This document shows positions 17,301-25,871 of a stretch of 51,312 nucleotides of DNA, in pieces (the stretch's first letter is position 1; the number at the start of each line of letters is the position of its first letter). The notes beneath the pieces were generated by a model. The model had not been told where the DNA came from, ran no database searches, and saw nothing but the letters and a program-made list of their open reading frames with translations. The stretch spans positions 1-51,312 of the forward strand of contig JBEKKT010000009.1 in the NCBI GenBank assembly GCA_050010535.1, given 5' to 3'. The translations under genes were made by a program, and so were the position numbers. Origin of the DNA: JAJRAG01 sp050010535. Lineage in GTDB: Archaea > Thermoplasmatota > Thermoplasmata > Methanomassiliicoccales > JACIVX01.

Positions 17301-17923
17301 TCGATCTGCTTCTCCAATTCGGTGATGATTATCGAGATGCGATCGATGTTCTCCTCTGCCTCCTTCCGCTCAGTCTCGGCCTTGAAGATCTCCTCATCGA
17401 ACTTCGTTATTCCTGAGATGTCGTCGAGTATTCTCCTCCGCTCAAGATTGGACATCTCGACTATCTTCGTGACATCACCTTGCTGGACGAAGTTGTAACC
17501 GTCGGCGCTTATCCTCGCATTCGAAAGCAGAGTGTCAAACTCGGTGAGGGAGGACTTCCGATCGTTCACATAGAAATATGAGTTGTACCCGTCATTTGTC
17601 TCTGAGAGTCTCACGAGCCTCGTCAGTTTGACTGTGTCTGATTCTACTGGAATCATGCGGTCGCCATTGTCGAACAAGAGCGACACCTTCGTATAAGACG
17701 CGGGCTGCTTGGACTTCCCGCCGTTGAAGATCAGGTCCGTGAGCTTTCCGGCCCTGATCGCCCTTGAGCTCTTCGGCCCGAGGACGAATAGTATCGCGTC
17801 GGAAATGTTGGACTTTCCCGAACCGTTCGGCCCCGTGACGGCGGTGTATCCCTCCAGAAGAGGGATCGACATCTTCTTTCCGAACGACTTGAAGTTCTCC
17901 AGCTCTAGCTGCTTAAGGTGCAT
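14318..17923 (-). CDS. smc: SMC chromosome segregation ATPase
   Basis: Condensin ATPase of about 1201 residues that extrudes or holds DNA loops. The N-terminal head has Walker A GPNGSGKS at residues 31-38. Two long coiled coils surround a hinge near the middle (GIHGTIAELAEVDQKYEVAL, then MVGGTVEGSQLKFG). The C-terminal head has the signature LSGGEKSLTALAF and Walker B FYLLDEIDMFLD. The ATG at 17923 follows GGAGG. A TTG at 18019 stays open in frame but adds 32 residues without family character. Long open frames on the opposite strand (for example 14952-15896) are codon-bias shadows of the coiled coil. Confidence 0.97.
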   Translation of the reverse strand: MHLKQLELENFKSFGKKMSIPLLEGYTAVTGPNGSGKSNISDAILFVLGPKSSRAIRAGKLTDLIFNGGKSKQPASYTKVSLLFDNGDRMIPVESDTVKLTRLVRLSETNDGYNSYFYVNDRKSSLTEFDTLLSNARISADGYNFVQQGDVTKIVEMSNLERRRILDDISGITKFDEEIFKAETERKEAEENIDRISIIITELEKQIEQLEGERVSALKYLETKDRLDLAKAQTAYKRKESAESEIAAISKQIDQYAKEIESLKARKDEIAGKIQEVEGKVLEVEKETEERGGQEFKELKEKIDFAKIEIARAQDQSARALENAVEIEGTLGGKVEEKKSLAEEIESVSKKLKESEGVYLEELKSLEDKKKGLEEVHGKVSKHDEELGKLEEKISGLDKTISEKEEKLHELTLEKERTEDKRDRLKMDISTLEETKKSLEFEVNDADWNIKELKNADKGSTMELREIQGQFHSKKDLEGNLCHQAEELEDAIKRLTREYNSLKAEQDAAESVAKGYTRAVRAILESRDKRVIKGIHGTIAELAEVDQKYEVALNVAAGSRMQSIVVDSDEVAATAIQFLKNSSLGRATFLPLNKMLDGKPRGKAILAEKQALGYAIDIVKFDQKFRAAFWYVFGDTVVVETLDTARKLMGGVRLVTIGGELLEASGAMVGGTVEGSQLKFGNAAKGKLEEIADRLRTATEESEKVSEQLKTIRAELVELENRIRELSGTESTKDVRLGALESRKQEIRTRLAKTSEELKAKGEELEKVEEGLRSLSQGIEKFSKEIEQMKEQRELDKKTMSELAPHDLSQKLKTLQSEIVELSSAVSELKSVRETAQSQADLARKRLSDVDALEKDAREKIGKLKKEAKDASAKESKFKVELSGLKKIEESMGKEINELREKRDSLFKSKVALEGEKDKVQSKIETASDFSVGLTTKASVAEEKLKELEAEMKQYNVEITPPLPSLETLKDTISSCESTLTSMGAVNLKAIDDYGQKKSRYDDLKVETQRLEAQKKDLLKLMGELNEKKKVGLFKVYDAVNENFKRTYAELSGGGDAELVLENLESPFEGGLLIKAKPKNGKVLRLEALSGGEKSLTALAFVFAIQEHQPSPFYLLDEIDMFLDAINADMVAHRVQRASKTAQFVQISLRRVTLNKADHIIGVTKQEGGVSSVIMKPNIGEINDFQEELKMPNEKAAEGAS

Positions 17924-17999
17924 CCGATGCCTCCGATTGAGAGGTGAAAAAGGGGCCTGTCCGCAACAATGATTCCCATCCTCGCATCCCATCCGATTG

Positions 18000-18050
18000 G
18001 TCCGACGAGTGTCGGACAAACTGTAGTTATTACAAAGTCAATATTTAAAG
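18000..18050 (-). promoter_or_regulatory. smc promoter with inverted repeat at the expected transcript start
   Basis: The minus-strand TATA box is at 18041-18050 (CTTTAAATAT). A perfect inverted repeat with 7-base arms (GTCCGAC, spacer, GTCGGAC) occupies 18000-18017, where transcription should begin. It could be a repressor operator or a hairpin at the 5' end of the roughly 95-nt leader. Confidence 0.5.
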
Positions 18051-18233
18051 ATTGCCTCAGAACGTAGTAGCTGGTCTCGAGTGTCCTCGAAATCGGGGAA
18101 GGGAGTGTGTCGGACCCCCAGATTTAGGTTCTTCGATCCAGTTGAATCCTTCCGCAGAGAACGGCGTATTTTGTGATGGCCATATCACGGTCGGAGTCTC
18201 AGCTCAAAATATGAGAAGAGTAGATTAACGAGA
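18051..18233. other. Intergenic region between smc and the glycan island
   Basis: No gene is supported here. A weak inverted repeat (GTGAT, spacer, ATCAC) lies at about 18173-18188, and an A/T-rich stretch at 18202-18214 could serve as promoter for the plus-strand glycosyltransferases. Confidence 0.35.
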
Positions 18234-19157
18234 TTGTGGATAGACAGACTCGTCTCGAACATGATTTCAGGGAGGCGGAGTTCAGACATGCCCCAGAGAT
18301 ACTCTGATTTCGATGTATCTGGAGGGTCGAGGCACGAGAGTGCGATTAGGATCAGAACAAGGGATTTCCGGGGCGAGCCAGAATTCGCAATCGTTGTACC
18401 GGTGGCAGATCTGGACGACGACATCACAAGGCTCTGCGTCGACCACCTCGGGAAGAATGTCACGATTCCTTTCAGACTAGTGTTGGTCGCCTCCAAGGGG
18501 TCGAGATTCTCTTACGGAAGGTCAATCAATGCCGGAATAGAAGCCGCCCATGACTTCGATTTGATAGTCGGAATGGATAGCGATGCTTTTCCGGGTTGCG
18601 GAACGGTGGAAAAGGCTATTCGGTGCGCCCGTGACAATCCTGAGCTGGGTTATGTGGGAGCGAAAATTGTCCAATGCGACGGCAAGCCGCCAAACATTGG
18701 CTGGGTACCCCAGAACATCTGGTGGTTTCTCATGAATTCGGTCCGGAACCGCGCACCCATCTCTGCCCTAAAGAGGATCTTTATGGGGAAATGGTGGTCA
18801 TTCAGCGTAAGAGTCCCTTCTCACTATATCCCCGGTCGGATGGTGGGGATAATCACGACTTTCTTCGTCATCAGAAAGAAGTGCTTCGATGAAGTCGGAC
18901 CGTTCGACGAGAATTTCCGCTACTCATTTGTGGACGTTGACTACTCTTTCAGAGTTCTTACCTCAGGATGGTACGTGTCTGTATGTCCTGGTGCTACCGT
19001 ACTTCACCGAGGCCATGCTACAGCCTCACATCGCTTTCAACAGGGGGAGTTCGACAATTGGAACCGCTTTCTAAGCAAATGGTCGAGAAAGCGGATCAAG
19101 GAAGTGCGCAAAGCAGCAAGAGATAACAAGTTCATAATCCCTGGAGACCTCGAGTAG
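18234..19157 (+). CDS. Glycosyltransferase family 2 (first of a tandem pair)
   Basis: A GT-A fold glycosyltransferase of up to 307 residues, probably adding a sugar to a lipid-linked or surface glycan. Visible are the nucleotide-binding strand FAIVVPVADLDDDI, the metal motif MDSDAFPG, and the downstream HYIPGRMVG and FVDVDYSFRVL segments, where the acidic pair is the likely catalytic region. No membrane segment is evident, so it is cytosolic. The start is uncertain: GTG 18234, ATG 18261 or ATG 18288 (the last has GGAGGCGGAG upstream). The next gene is a clear paralogue sharing the same motif order. Confidence 0.87.
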   Translation: MWIDRLVSNMISGRRSSDMPQRYSDFDVSGGSRHESAIRIRTRDFRGEPEFAIVVPVADLDDDITRLCVDHLGKNVTIPFRLVLVASKGSRFSYGRSINAGIEAAHDFDLIVGMDSDAFPGCGTVEKAIRCARDNPELGYVGAKIVQCDGKPPNIGWVPQNIWWFLMNSVRNRAPISALKRIFMGKWWSFSVRVPSHYIPGRMVGIITTFFVIRKKCFDEVGPFDENFRYSFVDVDYSFRVLTSGWYVSVCPGATVLHRGHATASHRFQQGEFDNWNRFLSKWSRKRIKEVRKAARDNKFIIPGDLE

Positions 19158-19219
19158 ATGGGACGAAGCACACGCATGTCGGAGATCAATCGCGCCGTCG
19201 CAACCTGGAGCGCGACCGC

Positions 19220-20065
19220 ATGATATCGAAAGTCGAGAATGTTGGAACCGGGAATCCAAAGATATCTCTGATCATACCAGTCGACTCGTTCAATTCGGAC
19301 CTGACGGTCAAATGCGTTCAAAACCTAAGATTGAATGACAGCTCGAACTACAGGATTGTGCTTGTCGAATCCAAGGGTGACGATTTCACCTATGGCAGAA
19401 GCGTGAATTATGGAGTCGGGTTCACTTACGATTCAGAGTTCATCGCGGTCATGGACAGCGACACTTTTATCAAGCCTGAGGCGATCGAGAACTCGGTGGC
19501 CTATCTCGCACAGAACCCTACCGTCGGTCTATGTGGTGCGTGGATATCTGGGCCTGAGACGGACGAGATAGATCACGTAGGATTCGTGCATCTGAGCAGC
19601 ACTACCCGATTTCTGTGGAATTCCATCAAGAGGAGGGCACCTTTCTACGCCCTGAGACGAATACTCCGCGGTAGTAATTGGTCTTACGGTGTCCTTGGCG
19701 TCCCGCACTATATCCCTGGCAAGATGGTTGGGGTATCGAGTGCATTCTGCGTCATGAGAAGAGACTGTTACGAGGACGTAGGGCCCTGGGACGAAAGCTA
19801 TCGATCCTCCTTCGTCGACGTCGATTACTCTTTCCGTGTGATGCTGAGCGAAAGATGGTTCGCATCCTCGGCCCCCAGCGTGAAGGTCATGCACTACGGG
19901 CAGATCACGAAGAAGAGGTACGGTCATGGAGACTTCGAAGGCCTGGACACATATCTGAGAAAGTGGCCTCGGCAACGCATAGGTCAGGTTCTTGAATCGG
20001 CCGCGAGAGGCAAGTTTCTGATACCGTCGAAGACCTCTGCAAAAAAGGGGACATTGGAACTATAG
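19220..20065 (+). CDS. Glycosyltransferase family 2 (second of a tandem pair)
   Basis: Paralogue of the preceding gene: ISLIIPVDSFNSDLT at the N-terminus, YGRSVNYGVGF, the metal motif MDSDTFIKP, then HYIPGKMVGVSS and FVDVDYSFRVMLSE. The 281-residue length and absence of membrane segments match its partner. The duplication implies two related linkages, or two acceptor specificities, in one glycan. The ATG at 19220 is the first good start; 62 bases separate it from the upstream stop. The following gene begins 14 bases later behind a strong AGGAGG, suggesting one transcript. Confidence 0.88.
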   Translation: MISKVENVGTGNPKISLIIPVDSFNSDLTVKCVQNLRLNDSSNYRIVLVESKGDDFTYGRSVNYGVGFTYDSEFIAVMDSDTFIKPEAIENSVAYLAQNPTVGLCGAWISGPETDEIDHVGFVHLSSTTRFLWNSIKRRAPFYALRRILRGSNWSYGVLGVPHYIPGKMVGVSSAFCVMRRDCYEDVGPWDESYRSSFVDVDYSFRVMLSERWFASSAPSVKVMHYGQITKKRYGHGDFEGLDTYLRKWPRQRIGQVLESAARGKFLIPSKTSAKKGTLEL

Positions 20066-20079
20066 GAGGCACTCATACG

Positions 20080-20982
20080 ATGATCGTTCACGTTCACAAC
20101 TTAGCAGATGTGGCTTGGGATCTTAGAACTCAGCAACGAGCCATGGGAAACGACGCTATTCTTGTAGCCCATAGAAGGTATTCACAACATGATCCGGACC
20201 TATGCCTGTTGCTCGACGGCTTCGTAGGCATCAATCTCGAACTCCTCCTTCACGGGAGGCTCTTCAAGACGGCGGACATCGTACACATTCACGGCGGAAT
20301 CAGACGGAGCCAGGTCGCCTTCGGAACGCTCAAGAACAAGTCCAAGGCCAAATGGATCCTTCATTACCACGGGTCGGAGACGCGCATGGGCTACGGACTG
20401 TATCATGAAGATCTAGCAGACGCGAAGGTGGTCTCGACTCCGGACCTCAAGAGATGGCACAGCGACGCAACCTGGATCCCCAACCCGATACCTCAGGTGT
20501 TCGAGCCTCCGGTCCAGGCAAAGACGATCGGAGGCGAGAGAATCAAGGTCGGTCATTTCCCAACGAACCGCGCTTTGAAAGGCACTAAGAAGGTGATCAG
20601 AGCGTTAGATCCGCTGGTCCAGGAAGGCCTGGCCAAGCTGCTCATAATTGAGGGGAGACCGCATCGGGAGATAATGGAGACTATGAGAACTGTGGACGTC
20701 GTAGTGGATCAACTCAACGACCTCAGCATATTCTCCAAGGTGGCGTTGGAGGCCATGGCGATCGGGATACCAGCGATAAGTTCGTACGACGATGGCATCT
20801 TCCCTTCCGACTGCCCGGTATTGAGAGCAAACACAGAGGAGGAGCTGAGGGAAAGAGTACTTAATGTAATTGACGAGGGGATCGATGATAAGCTGAGATC
20901 GAGCTGTGCCGGGTATGTGAAGAGATATCATAGTCCCCACGAGGTCGCAGCAAGATTGGATGAGATCTATCGGCAAAAATGA
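20080..20982 (+). CDS. GT-B type glycosyltransferase (GT4-like)
   Basis: A 300-residue glycosyltransferase of the two-Rossmann-fold kind. The N-terminal half contains DIVHIHGG and WILHYHGSETRMGYG, typical of acceptor-side loops. The C-terminal half has IKVGHFPTNRALKGTKKV and the nucleotide-sugar-binding FSKVALEAMAIGIPAISS. The E-7-E pattern is only partly preserved. AGGAGG sits 12 bases before the ATG at 20080. It follows the tandem GT2 pair closely and precedes the broken flippase. The sugar specificity is unknown. Confidence 0.82.
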   Translation: MIVHVHNLADVAWDLRTQQRAMGNDAILVAHRRYSQHDPDLCLLLDGFVGINLELLLHGRLFKTADIVHIHGGIRRSQVAFGTLKNKSKAKWILHYHGSETRMGYGLYHEDLADAKVVSTPDLKRWHSDATWIPNPIPQVFEPPVQAKTIGGERIKVGHFPTNRALKGTKKVIRALDPLVQEGLAKLLIIEGRPHREIMETMRTVDVVVDQLNDLSIFSKVALEAMAIGIPAISSYDDGIFPSDCPVLRANTEEELRERVLNVIDEGIDDKLRSSCAGYVKRYHSPHEVAARLDEIYRQK

Positions 20983-21148
20983 GAAAAGGCTCCTTTGACT
21001 CGATCGGACAACTCCACGGTTCTTCACGAATCGCCAGTGTGCTTTGGCTGTCTACTTCCGCGATCCCAAGACAAGCCCAACTCTTATGCGCACACCATTC
21101 GATAGAGAGCACGGTTAAATAGAATCCGCCGTATCTCCACCTGACAAC
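20983..21148 (+). other. Leader region of the broken flippase
   Basis: No gene is seen. GGTTAAATAG at 21113-21122 is a plausible TATA box for the flippase remnant, about 30 bases before its first recognisable codons. Confidence 0.35.
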
Positions 21149-22653
21149 TTAATAGGGCGCAGATCATTCATCATCATCCTCTCCAAGATAGGGTCAGCAG
21201 GATTGCCCTCGTGGGCTTGTTCTTCATAACCCGCTACCTAGGACCAGAGGTGTACGGAAGCGTCTCTTGAGCGATGGCGTTCATTGCCACGTTCAATTCT
21301 CTAGCCGACCTCGGATTCGGTGCAGCCCAAATAAAGCGCGTGTCAGAGGGGAAGGACATCAACGACTGCGTCAGCACTTACGCCCTATTGAAGATCGTTC
21401 TCACTCCTATAATGGTAGTCTCGATGCTGGCTTCAATACTCATATGGGCCTCCATCTCGGGGGAGTCGTATTCATCCACAACCTACGAGGTCATTCTGAT
21501 GTTCATCCTGTACTATGTCTTCTATGACATAGCTGGCATAGCAACAGCCACCTTCGACGCGAGGGTTGAGGCCGCAAGTTCCCAGCTTTCCATATTCATG
21601 GATCCTCTCGTCAGGGTCCCGCTCGTTGTCTTTGCGTCGTTAAATCGACTTAGCATAGTATACCTCGCATACGCATTCGTGATGGCAGGTATGAGCATCG
21701 CCATCTTAAGTCTGGTCACACTCTCGAGAAAGAAGCTCTACTTCTGCAAACCAACCCTCATCAGGTCATATCTCGGTCTCGCTATCCCCATTGCCCTTGT
21801 TTCGGTGATGAGCGATATCAGGCAACGCCGATAGATTACCTATACTCCTTTTCTGGTCCGACGCCCAAGTTGGCTACTACACCGCAAGCCAGTCCTTCCT
21901 CGGCCTATTCGCAGTGATGGGGACGGCTGTCTCGACTTTGGCATTCCCTCCCTTCTCGAAGCTTCACTCCGAGGGCAAGATGGAAGAGACAAGAGAGAAG
22001 ACCCACCTAGCGGAACGATGCATTTCTATGCTATCAATGCCGATCGTCGCCCTGACCTTTCTATTCCCAAGAGAAATCACATTGATCGTGTTGGGTGGCA
22101 CCATTGAGAAGTCTGCAGGTCCTCTCAGATTCCTCGCCATCTCCATGCTCTTGAACCTCCTATACGGAAAGTTCGCAAGTCAAGTGAACGCTGTGAATCG
22201 ACTTGACACCAGTGCGAAACTCACGTTCTTGTCCGTCATTGTCAATCTTGCTTTGCTAGAGTGTTCATCCCGACAAGCATATTTGGCATCAGCATGCTTG
22301 GGCTCTCCTACACGGGCGCCGCAATAGCGAACATGATCGGCGTGGTCGTCTTGTTCGTGACCACCAGGCTCATTGCGAAACGCCTAACTGGAACAATTTC
22401 GAATCCACGTATTTTGATCCACGTAGTTGCGGCCGTACCTACCGGCACGGGGCTTCTGGTCCTAAGCAACTTCTGGACGATAACGCGGTGGTTTGACCTG
22501 ATCGGATACGGAATCGTGTCTGCCGGTATCTTCGGTCCGATCCTTTACACTCTGAGAAAGCTCGAGGCCGACGACATCAAGTTCTTTATTAACGTGGTGA
22601 ACCTGAAGGAAATGAAGGACTACATATCTTCCGAGTTCAAAAATAAAGAATGA
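21149..22653 (+). pseudogene. Oligosaccharide flippase (Wzx/RfbX-like, MATE superfamily), multiply disrupted
   Basis: The remains of a roughly 490-residue lipid-linked sugar flippase can be followed across frames. The start reads RRSFIIILSKIGSAGL, then shifts frame near 21200 to IALVGLFFITRYLGPEVYG. An in-frame TGA at 21268-21270 sits where a Trp codon is expected, between YGSVS and AMAFIATF. The next piece runs to about 21825, shifts to LLILLFWSDAQVGYYTASQS, and shifts again near 22255 to FIPTSIFGISMLGLSYTGAA, ending at 22653. That is three frameshifts and one stop, with no proper start codon. Sequencing error alone is unlikely because neighbouring genes are intact. Confidence 0.85.
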
Positions 22654-22682
22654 ACATGCTTCTCCGTCTCATGGCGAAGCAG

Positions 22683-23795
22683 TCATGAGAACAGCAGCAA
22701 ATAACGATTTATGAGCCTGCGCTTCATCTCAGTCCAATTGAATGTCGACTCCGCCGCGGCCCTGCCTCTGCTTCCCATTGCTTCTCTCGCAGCCGGATCT
22801 CTGAGTCTCTCCACGGCGTCCGTGAAGTTGCGTTTAGACCAGTTGATAGAGATACCGCAACCTGTCTCCTGAGTAATCTTCCCGCTGAGCGTTCCGCTCG
22901 ATGCGATCACCGGAACACCGATCGCCACTGATTCGAACAGCCGGTTAGGTGTGCCTATCTTGTTGTTCTCGTTCGAGGGGTCGAGGAGGCAAAGCACCGC
23001 ATCTGAGGAGGCCATCTCCCTGAGCAAGTCTTCATGCGACAGATATCCTAGGAATTCGATCCTCTTGTCGATCCTAGCTTCTCTCTTGACGAGTCCCTCT
23101 AGCCGCCCCGTTCCGGCAATCCTTAACATACAACGGTCCATGGATCTCACGGCCCCAATGATTTCCTCAAGATATCTTAGGGGCTCCAGACTGCCGCCAT
23201 AGAATAGCACAATCTCTCCGTCCCTTCGAGCATAAGATGCACGCGGGACACTCTCGATATCGATGCAGTTCATGACGACGGCGATGTCTGATCTTGAGTA
23301 GTCTCGCAGATACTCGCCGATCATATCGTTCGCAGCCACCACAAGCGAGGCACTCGGTACCAGGCGCTTCTCGACCGAATCGAGACATCTTGCTACAGGT
23401 GACGAAACGTCGCCTTCGACCATTTTAGAGAAGTGCTCATGTGCGTCATACACCAAAGGTACTCTCTTCATCCTCGAAACAATGAACCCTTGCACGAGGG
23501 TGTCGAGGTCGTGGCAGTGAACGACGTCACAGGTTGCTTGCAATGACTCCAAGACCGATCTTGTCAGGAAGACAGGGAAGTTTGTCAAGAAAGATCTGGG
23601 GCTTCCAACGAGTCCCGTTCTTACCCTTCTCACCAACAAATCGTTCTCTCTAGAGCGCTTCGGTCGGCGCCGCAGACGATCCCACGCAACTATCTCGACA
23701 TCATATCCGATGGAGACAAGGGCGGCTGCTTCCTTCTCCACTCTCGGGTCGGGCCTGTACTCGTTCGAAAGGAGCATCAGGATCTTCCTTGGCAT
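22683..23795 (-). CDS. Glycosyltransferase family 4
   Basis: A 370-residue GT-B retaining glycosyltransferase. The N-terminal domain has ILMLLSNEYRPDPRVEKEA and DVVHCHDLDTL, and then LVYDAHEHF. The C-terminal domain has IVLFYGGSLEPLRYLEEI, IEFLGYLSHEDL and the donor-binding segment NRLFESVAIGVPVIAS. It is convergent with the flippase remnant and heads toward it. The ATG at 23795 comes 19 bases after the stop of the oxidoreductase gene, so it is probably the last gene of the minus-strand sugar operon. The sugar is unknown. Confidence 0.88.
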   Translation of the reverse strand: MPRKILMLLSNEYRPDPRVEKEAAALVSIGYDVEIVAWDRLRRRPKRSRENDLLVRRVRTGLVGSPRSFLTNFPVFLTRSVLESLQATCDVVHCHDLDTLVQGFIVSRMKRVPLVYDAHEHFSKMVEGDVSSPVARCLDSVEKRLVPSASLVVAANDMIGEYLRDYSRSDIAVVMNCIDIESVPRASYARRDGEIVLFYGGSLEPLRYLEEIIGAVRSMDRCMLRIAGTGRLEGLVKREARIDKRIEFLGYLSHEDLLREMASSDAVLCLLDPSNENNKIGTPNRLFESVAIGVPVIASSGTLSGKITQETGCGISINWSKRNFTDAVERLRDPAAREAMGSRGRAAAESTFNWTEMKRRLINRYLLLFS

Positions 23796-23814
23796 CCTGG
23801 CTCACCCCCAAGTC

Positions 23815-24768
23815 TCAGACACATGTCTCGACCGTTCTTCCTTCGATCAGAGATCTCCTGGAATACTCGATCATTTCCACCGTCCTGACGCCGATAACGC
23901 CGCTGTTCCTCGTCTCGATCTGCGGGTCGCCAATAGATTTCAAGAAATGCATCAGCTCGGTCCGGATGGTGTTGTTCCTCTCGATCCCAAGATTGTAAGT
24001 GTAGCCGCTCTCGTGCACCGTCACTTCCTGGCCGACGGCGTCGATTACACAGGAACGGTTCTCGCCGACGACCTCGATCTGCCTGACCTTCTTAGGGGCA
24101 AGCCAGCTGAGATTCGCATGGGCTATCTCCCCATTTGGCATTTCGGATATGATGTAGGCGGTCTCCTCCATCTCCTTGCGCCTAAATGGCCTCGCCACAC
24201 ACGTGATCCTCCGTGGCCAGGCATCGAGAAGGAAGTTTACGATGTCGAAGTAATGAGGGGCCAGGTCGACAATTACGTCCCGGTCGGCGTAAGGCGGCTC
24301 CAGGTTGACCCAGGTCATGCTCAAGAAGAAGATCTTTCCGAAAAAATTCTCATCCATAAGCCTCTTGACCTCAAGCAGGGCGTTGTTGAACCTATAGATG
24401 TGCCCGACCGACAATGTCAAGTTGTTTTTCTCGGCGAGGTCGACCAGGACCTGGCCGTCAGCGGATGACAGCGTGATAGGCTTCTCGACAAGGACATCCT
24501 TTCCTCGATCGAGCGCCTCCTTGCAGGCTTGAAAGTGAAGGGAGTTTGGAAGACACACATTCACGGCCGTAATCGAGTCGTCCCTCAAAACATCCATGTA
24601 GTCGTGGTAGAGACACTCCACCCTGTGCCGGTCCCGGCAATATTCCAGGTTCTTGTCCGAGAGATCCGACACGGCCTTGACACTGACTCCCTGGATCGCA
24701 GAGTACTCATCCACGATCTTGCGCCCCCAGTAACCGACCCCAAGGACCCCGACGTCGAAACGTCTCAT
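23815..24768 (-). CDS. Gfo/Idh/MocA oxidoreductase, probable UDP-GlcNAc(A) 3-dehydrogenase (WbpB/WlbA-like)
   Basis: NAD-dependent sugar dehydrogenase of 317 residues. The Rossmann motif is GVLGVGYWGRK, the conserved lysine is in VEKPI, and the active-site segment is DLAPHYFDIVNFL, as in WlbA-type enzymes that oxidise C3 of UDP-GlcNAc or UDP-GlcNAcA. The ATG overlaps the stop of the aminotransferase (ATGA), and an acetyltransferase lies upstream of that. This is the same trio that makes UDP-2,3-diacetamido sugars in Pseudomonas and Methanococcus. The precise substrate (with or without the C6 carboxylate) cannot be read from sequence. Confidence 0.85.
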   Translation of the reverse strand: MRRFDVGVLGVGYWGRKIVDEYSAIQGVSVKAVSDLSDKNLEYCRDRHRVECLYHDYMDVLRDDSITAVNVCLPNSLHFQACKEALDRGKDVLVEKPITLSSADGQVLVDLAEKNNLTLSVGHIYRFNNALLEVKRLMDENFFGKIFFLSMTWVNLEPPYADRDVIVDLAPHYFDIVNFLLDAWPRRITCVARPFRRKEMEETAYIISEMPNGEIAHANLSWLAPKKVRQIEVVGENRSCVIDAVGQEVTVHESGYTYNLGIERNNTIRTELMHFLKSIGDPQIETRNSGVIGVRTVEMIEYSRRSLIEGRTVETCV

Positions 24769-25856
24769 CGAGAAGACCCCCTGTAGAAATCGAGCATGTG
24801 CTCGCAAACGAACCTCACCTCGTTATCAGATAGGGCTGGGAACATCGGCAAGGACAACAGGCTCGATGACAGTGACTCGCTCACCGGAAAAGCACCCGGG
24901 GCGTATCGGTACATATCGCGGTAGACTGGTTGGAGGTGTATCGGGACCGGGTAGTGAACGCCACATTCGATGCCCTTATCCCCTAGATACTCTGCCAGCT
25001 CGTCGCGCTTCTTGCACTTGATCGCGAACAGATGGAAGACTGGCACGACGTTCTTGTCGCCTTGAGAAGGCAGTATCATATGCGATTCTCCCTTCAGAAG
25101 CTTCGAGTACAAGGCCGCGATCGCCCTTCTCCTCTCGTTCCATTCGTCCAGATGGCGCAGCTGAATAAGGCCGAACGCAGCGTTCGCCGTGTTAAGCCTC
25201 GCGGTGAAGCCCACCACGTCATGGACATACCTGGAAGTGCGACCACAATCCCGGAGCTTGGCAACCGATTTTGCCAGCGACTCGTCGTCGGTGGTGACCA
25301 TACCTCCGTCCCCGCCCACCGTCATGTTCTTCGTGGAGTAGAAAGAGAAGCAGCCGACATCACCAAATGATCCCACCTTCCTTCCCCTGTAAGTGGCGCC
25401 GTGTGCCTGGGCAGCGTCCTCGATCATCTTCAGCCCACTGGACTCGGCTATGTTCGTCAGTTCGGCCATGTCCGCAGGGCAGCCGAACAGATGGACCGGC
25501 AGGAGCGCCTTGGTTTTCTTGGTCAGGTGACCCCTGACCTGCTTCGGGTCCAAATTGTAGTCCAGTTCCGAGACGTCCGAGAAGATGGGTACTCCTCCGG
25601 CCTGGACGACCGCGTTAGCGGTCGCTATGAACGAGAACGGCGTGGTGAGTACCTCCTTGTCTTTAACGTCGAGCGCGATCAGTGACAATGCGAGGGCGGC
25701 GGTTCCGGATGAGACGGATACCGCATGTCTAGTGCCGATGTATCTCGCGAAAGCCTCCTCGAATTTGAAAACGCTCTCCCCGAGAACCATCCGCTCGTTC
25801 CTGAGCGCGTTCGAGACGGCCTCCACCATTTCCTCAGTGACCTGAGGCCTGCTCAA
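24765..25856 (-). CDS. DegT/DnrJ/EryC1-family sugar aminotransferase (WbpE/WlbC-like)
   Basis: PLP-dependent aminotransferase that converts a 3-keto UDP-sugar into the 3-amino sugar. Visible are the substrate and PLP segments SSGTAALALSL, EDAAQAHGA, and the lysine-containing FYSTKNMTVGGDGGMV; the length of 363 residues is normal. The start is a TTG at 25856, giving MSRPQVTEEM; family members normally begin IPLSRP, and those codons precede it, so initiation may really be slightly upstream at a non-standard codon. It is 15 bases after the acetyltransferase stop and overlaps the next gene. Confidence 0.88.
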   Translation of the reverse strand: MSRPQVTEEMVEAVSNALRNERMVLGESVFKFEEAFARYIGTRHAVSVSSGTAALALSLIALDVKDKEVLTTPFSFIATANAVVQAGGVPIFSDVSELDYNLDPKQVRGHLTKKTKALLPVHLFGCPADMAELTNIAESSGLKMIEDAAQAHGATYRGRKVGSFGDVGCFSFYSTKNMTVGGDGGMVTTDDESLAKSVAKLRDCGRTSRYVHDVVGFTARLNTANAAFGLIQLRHLDEWNERRRAIAALYSKLLKGESHMILPSQGDKNVVPVFHLFAIKCKKRDELAEYLGDKGIECGVHYPVPIHLQPVYRDMYRYAPGAFPVSESLSSSLLSLPMFPALSDNEVRFVCEHMLDFYRGSSR

Positions 25857-25871
25857 GGGGATCCTGCCGAT

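Noticed and set aside
21268..21270. TGA at a Trp position in the flippase, considered as Trp recoding or selenocysteine
   Set aside because: TGA is a normal stop for many intact genes here, and the same gene has three frameshifts, so mutation is simpler.
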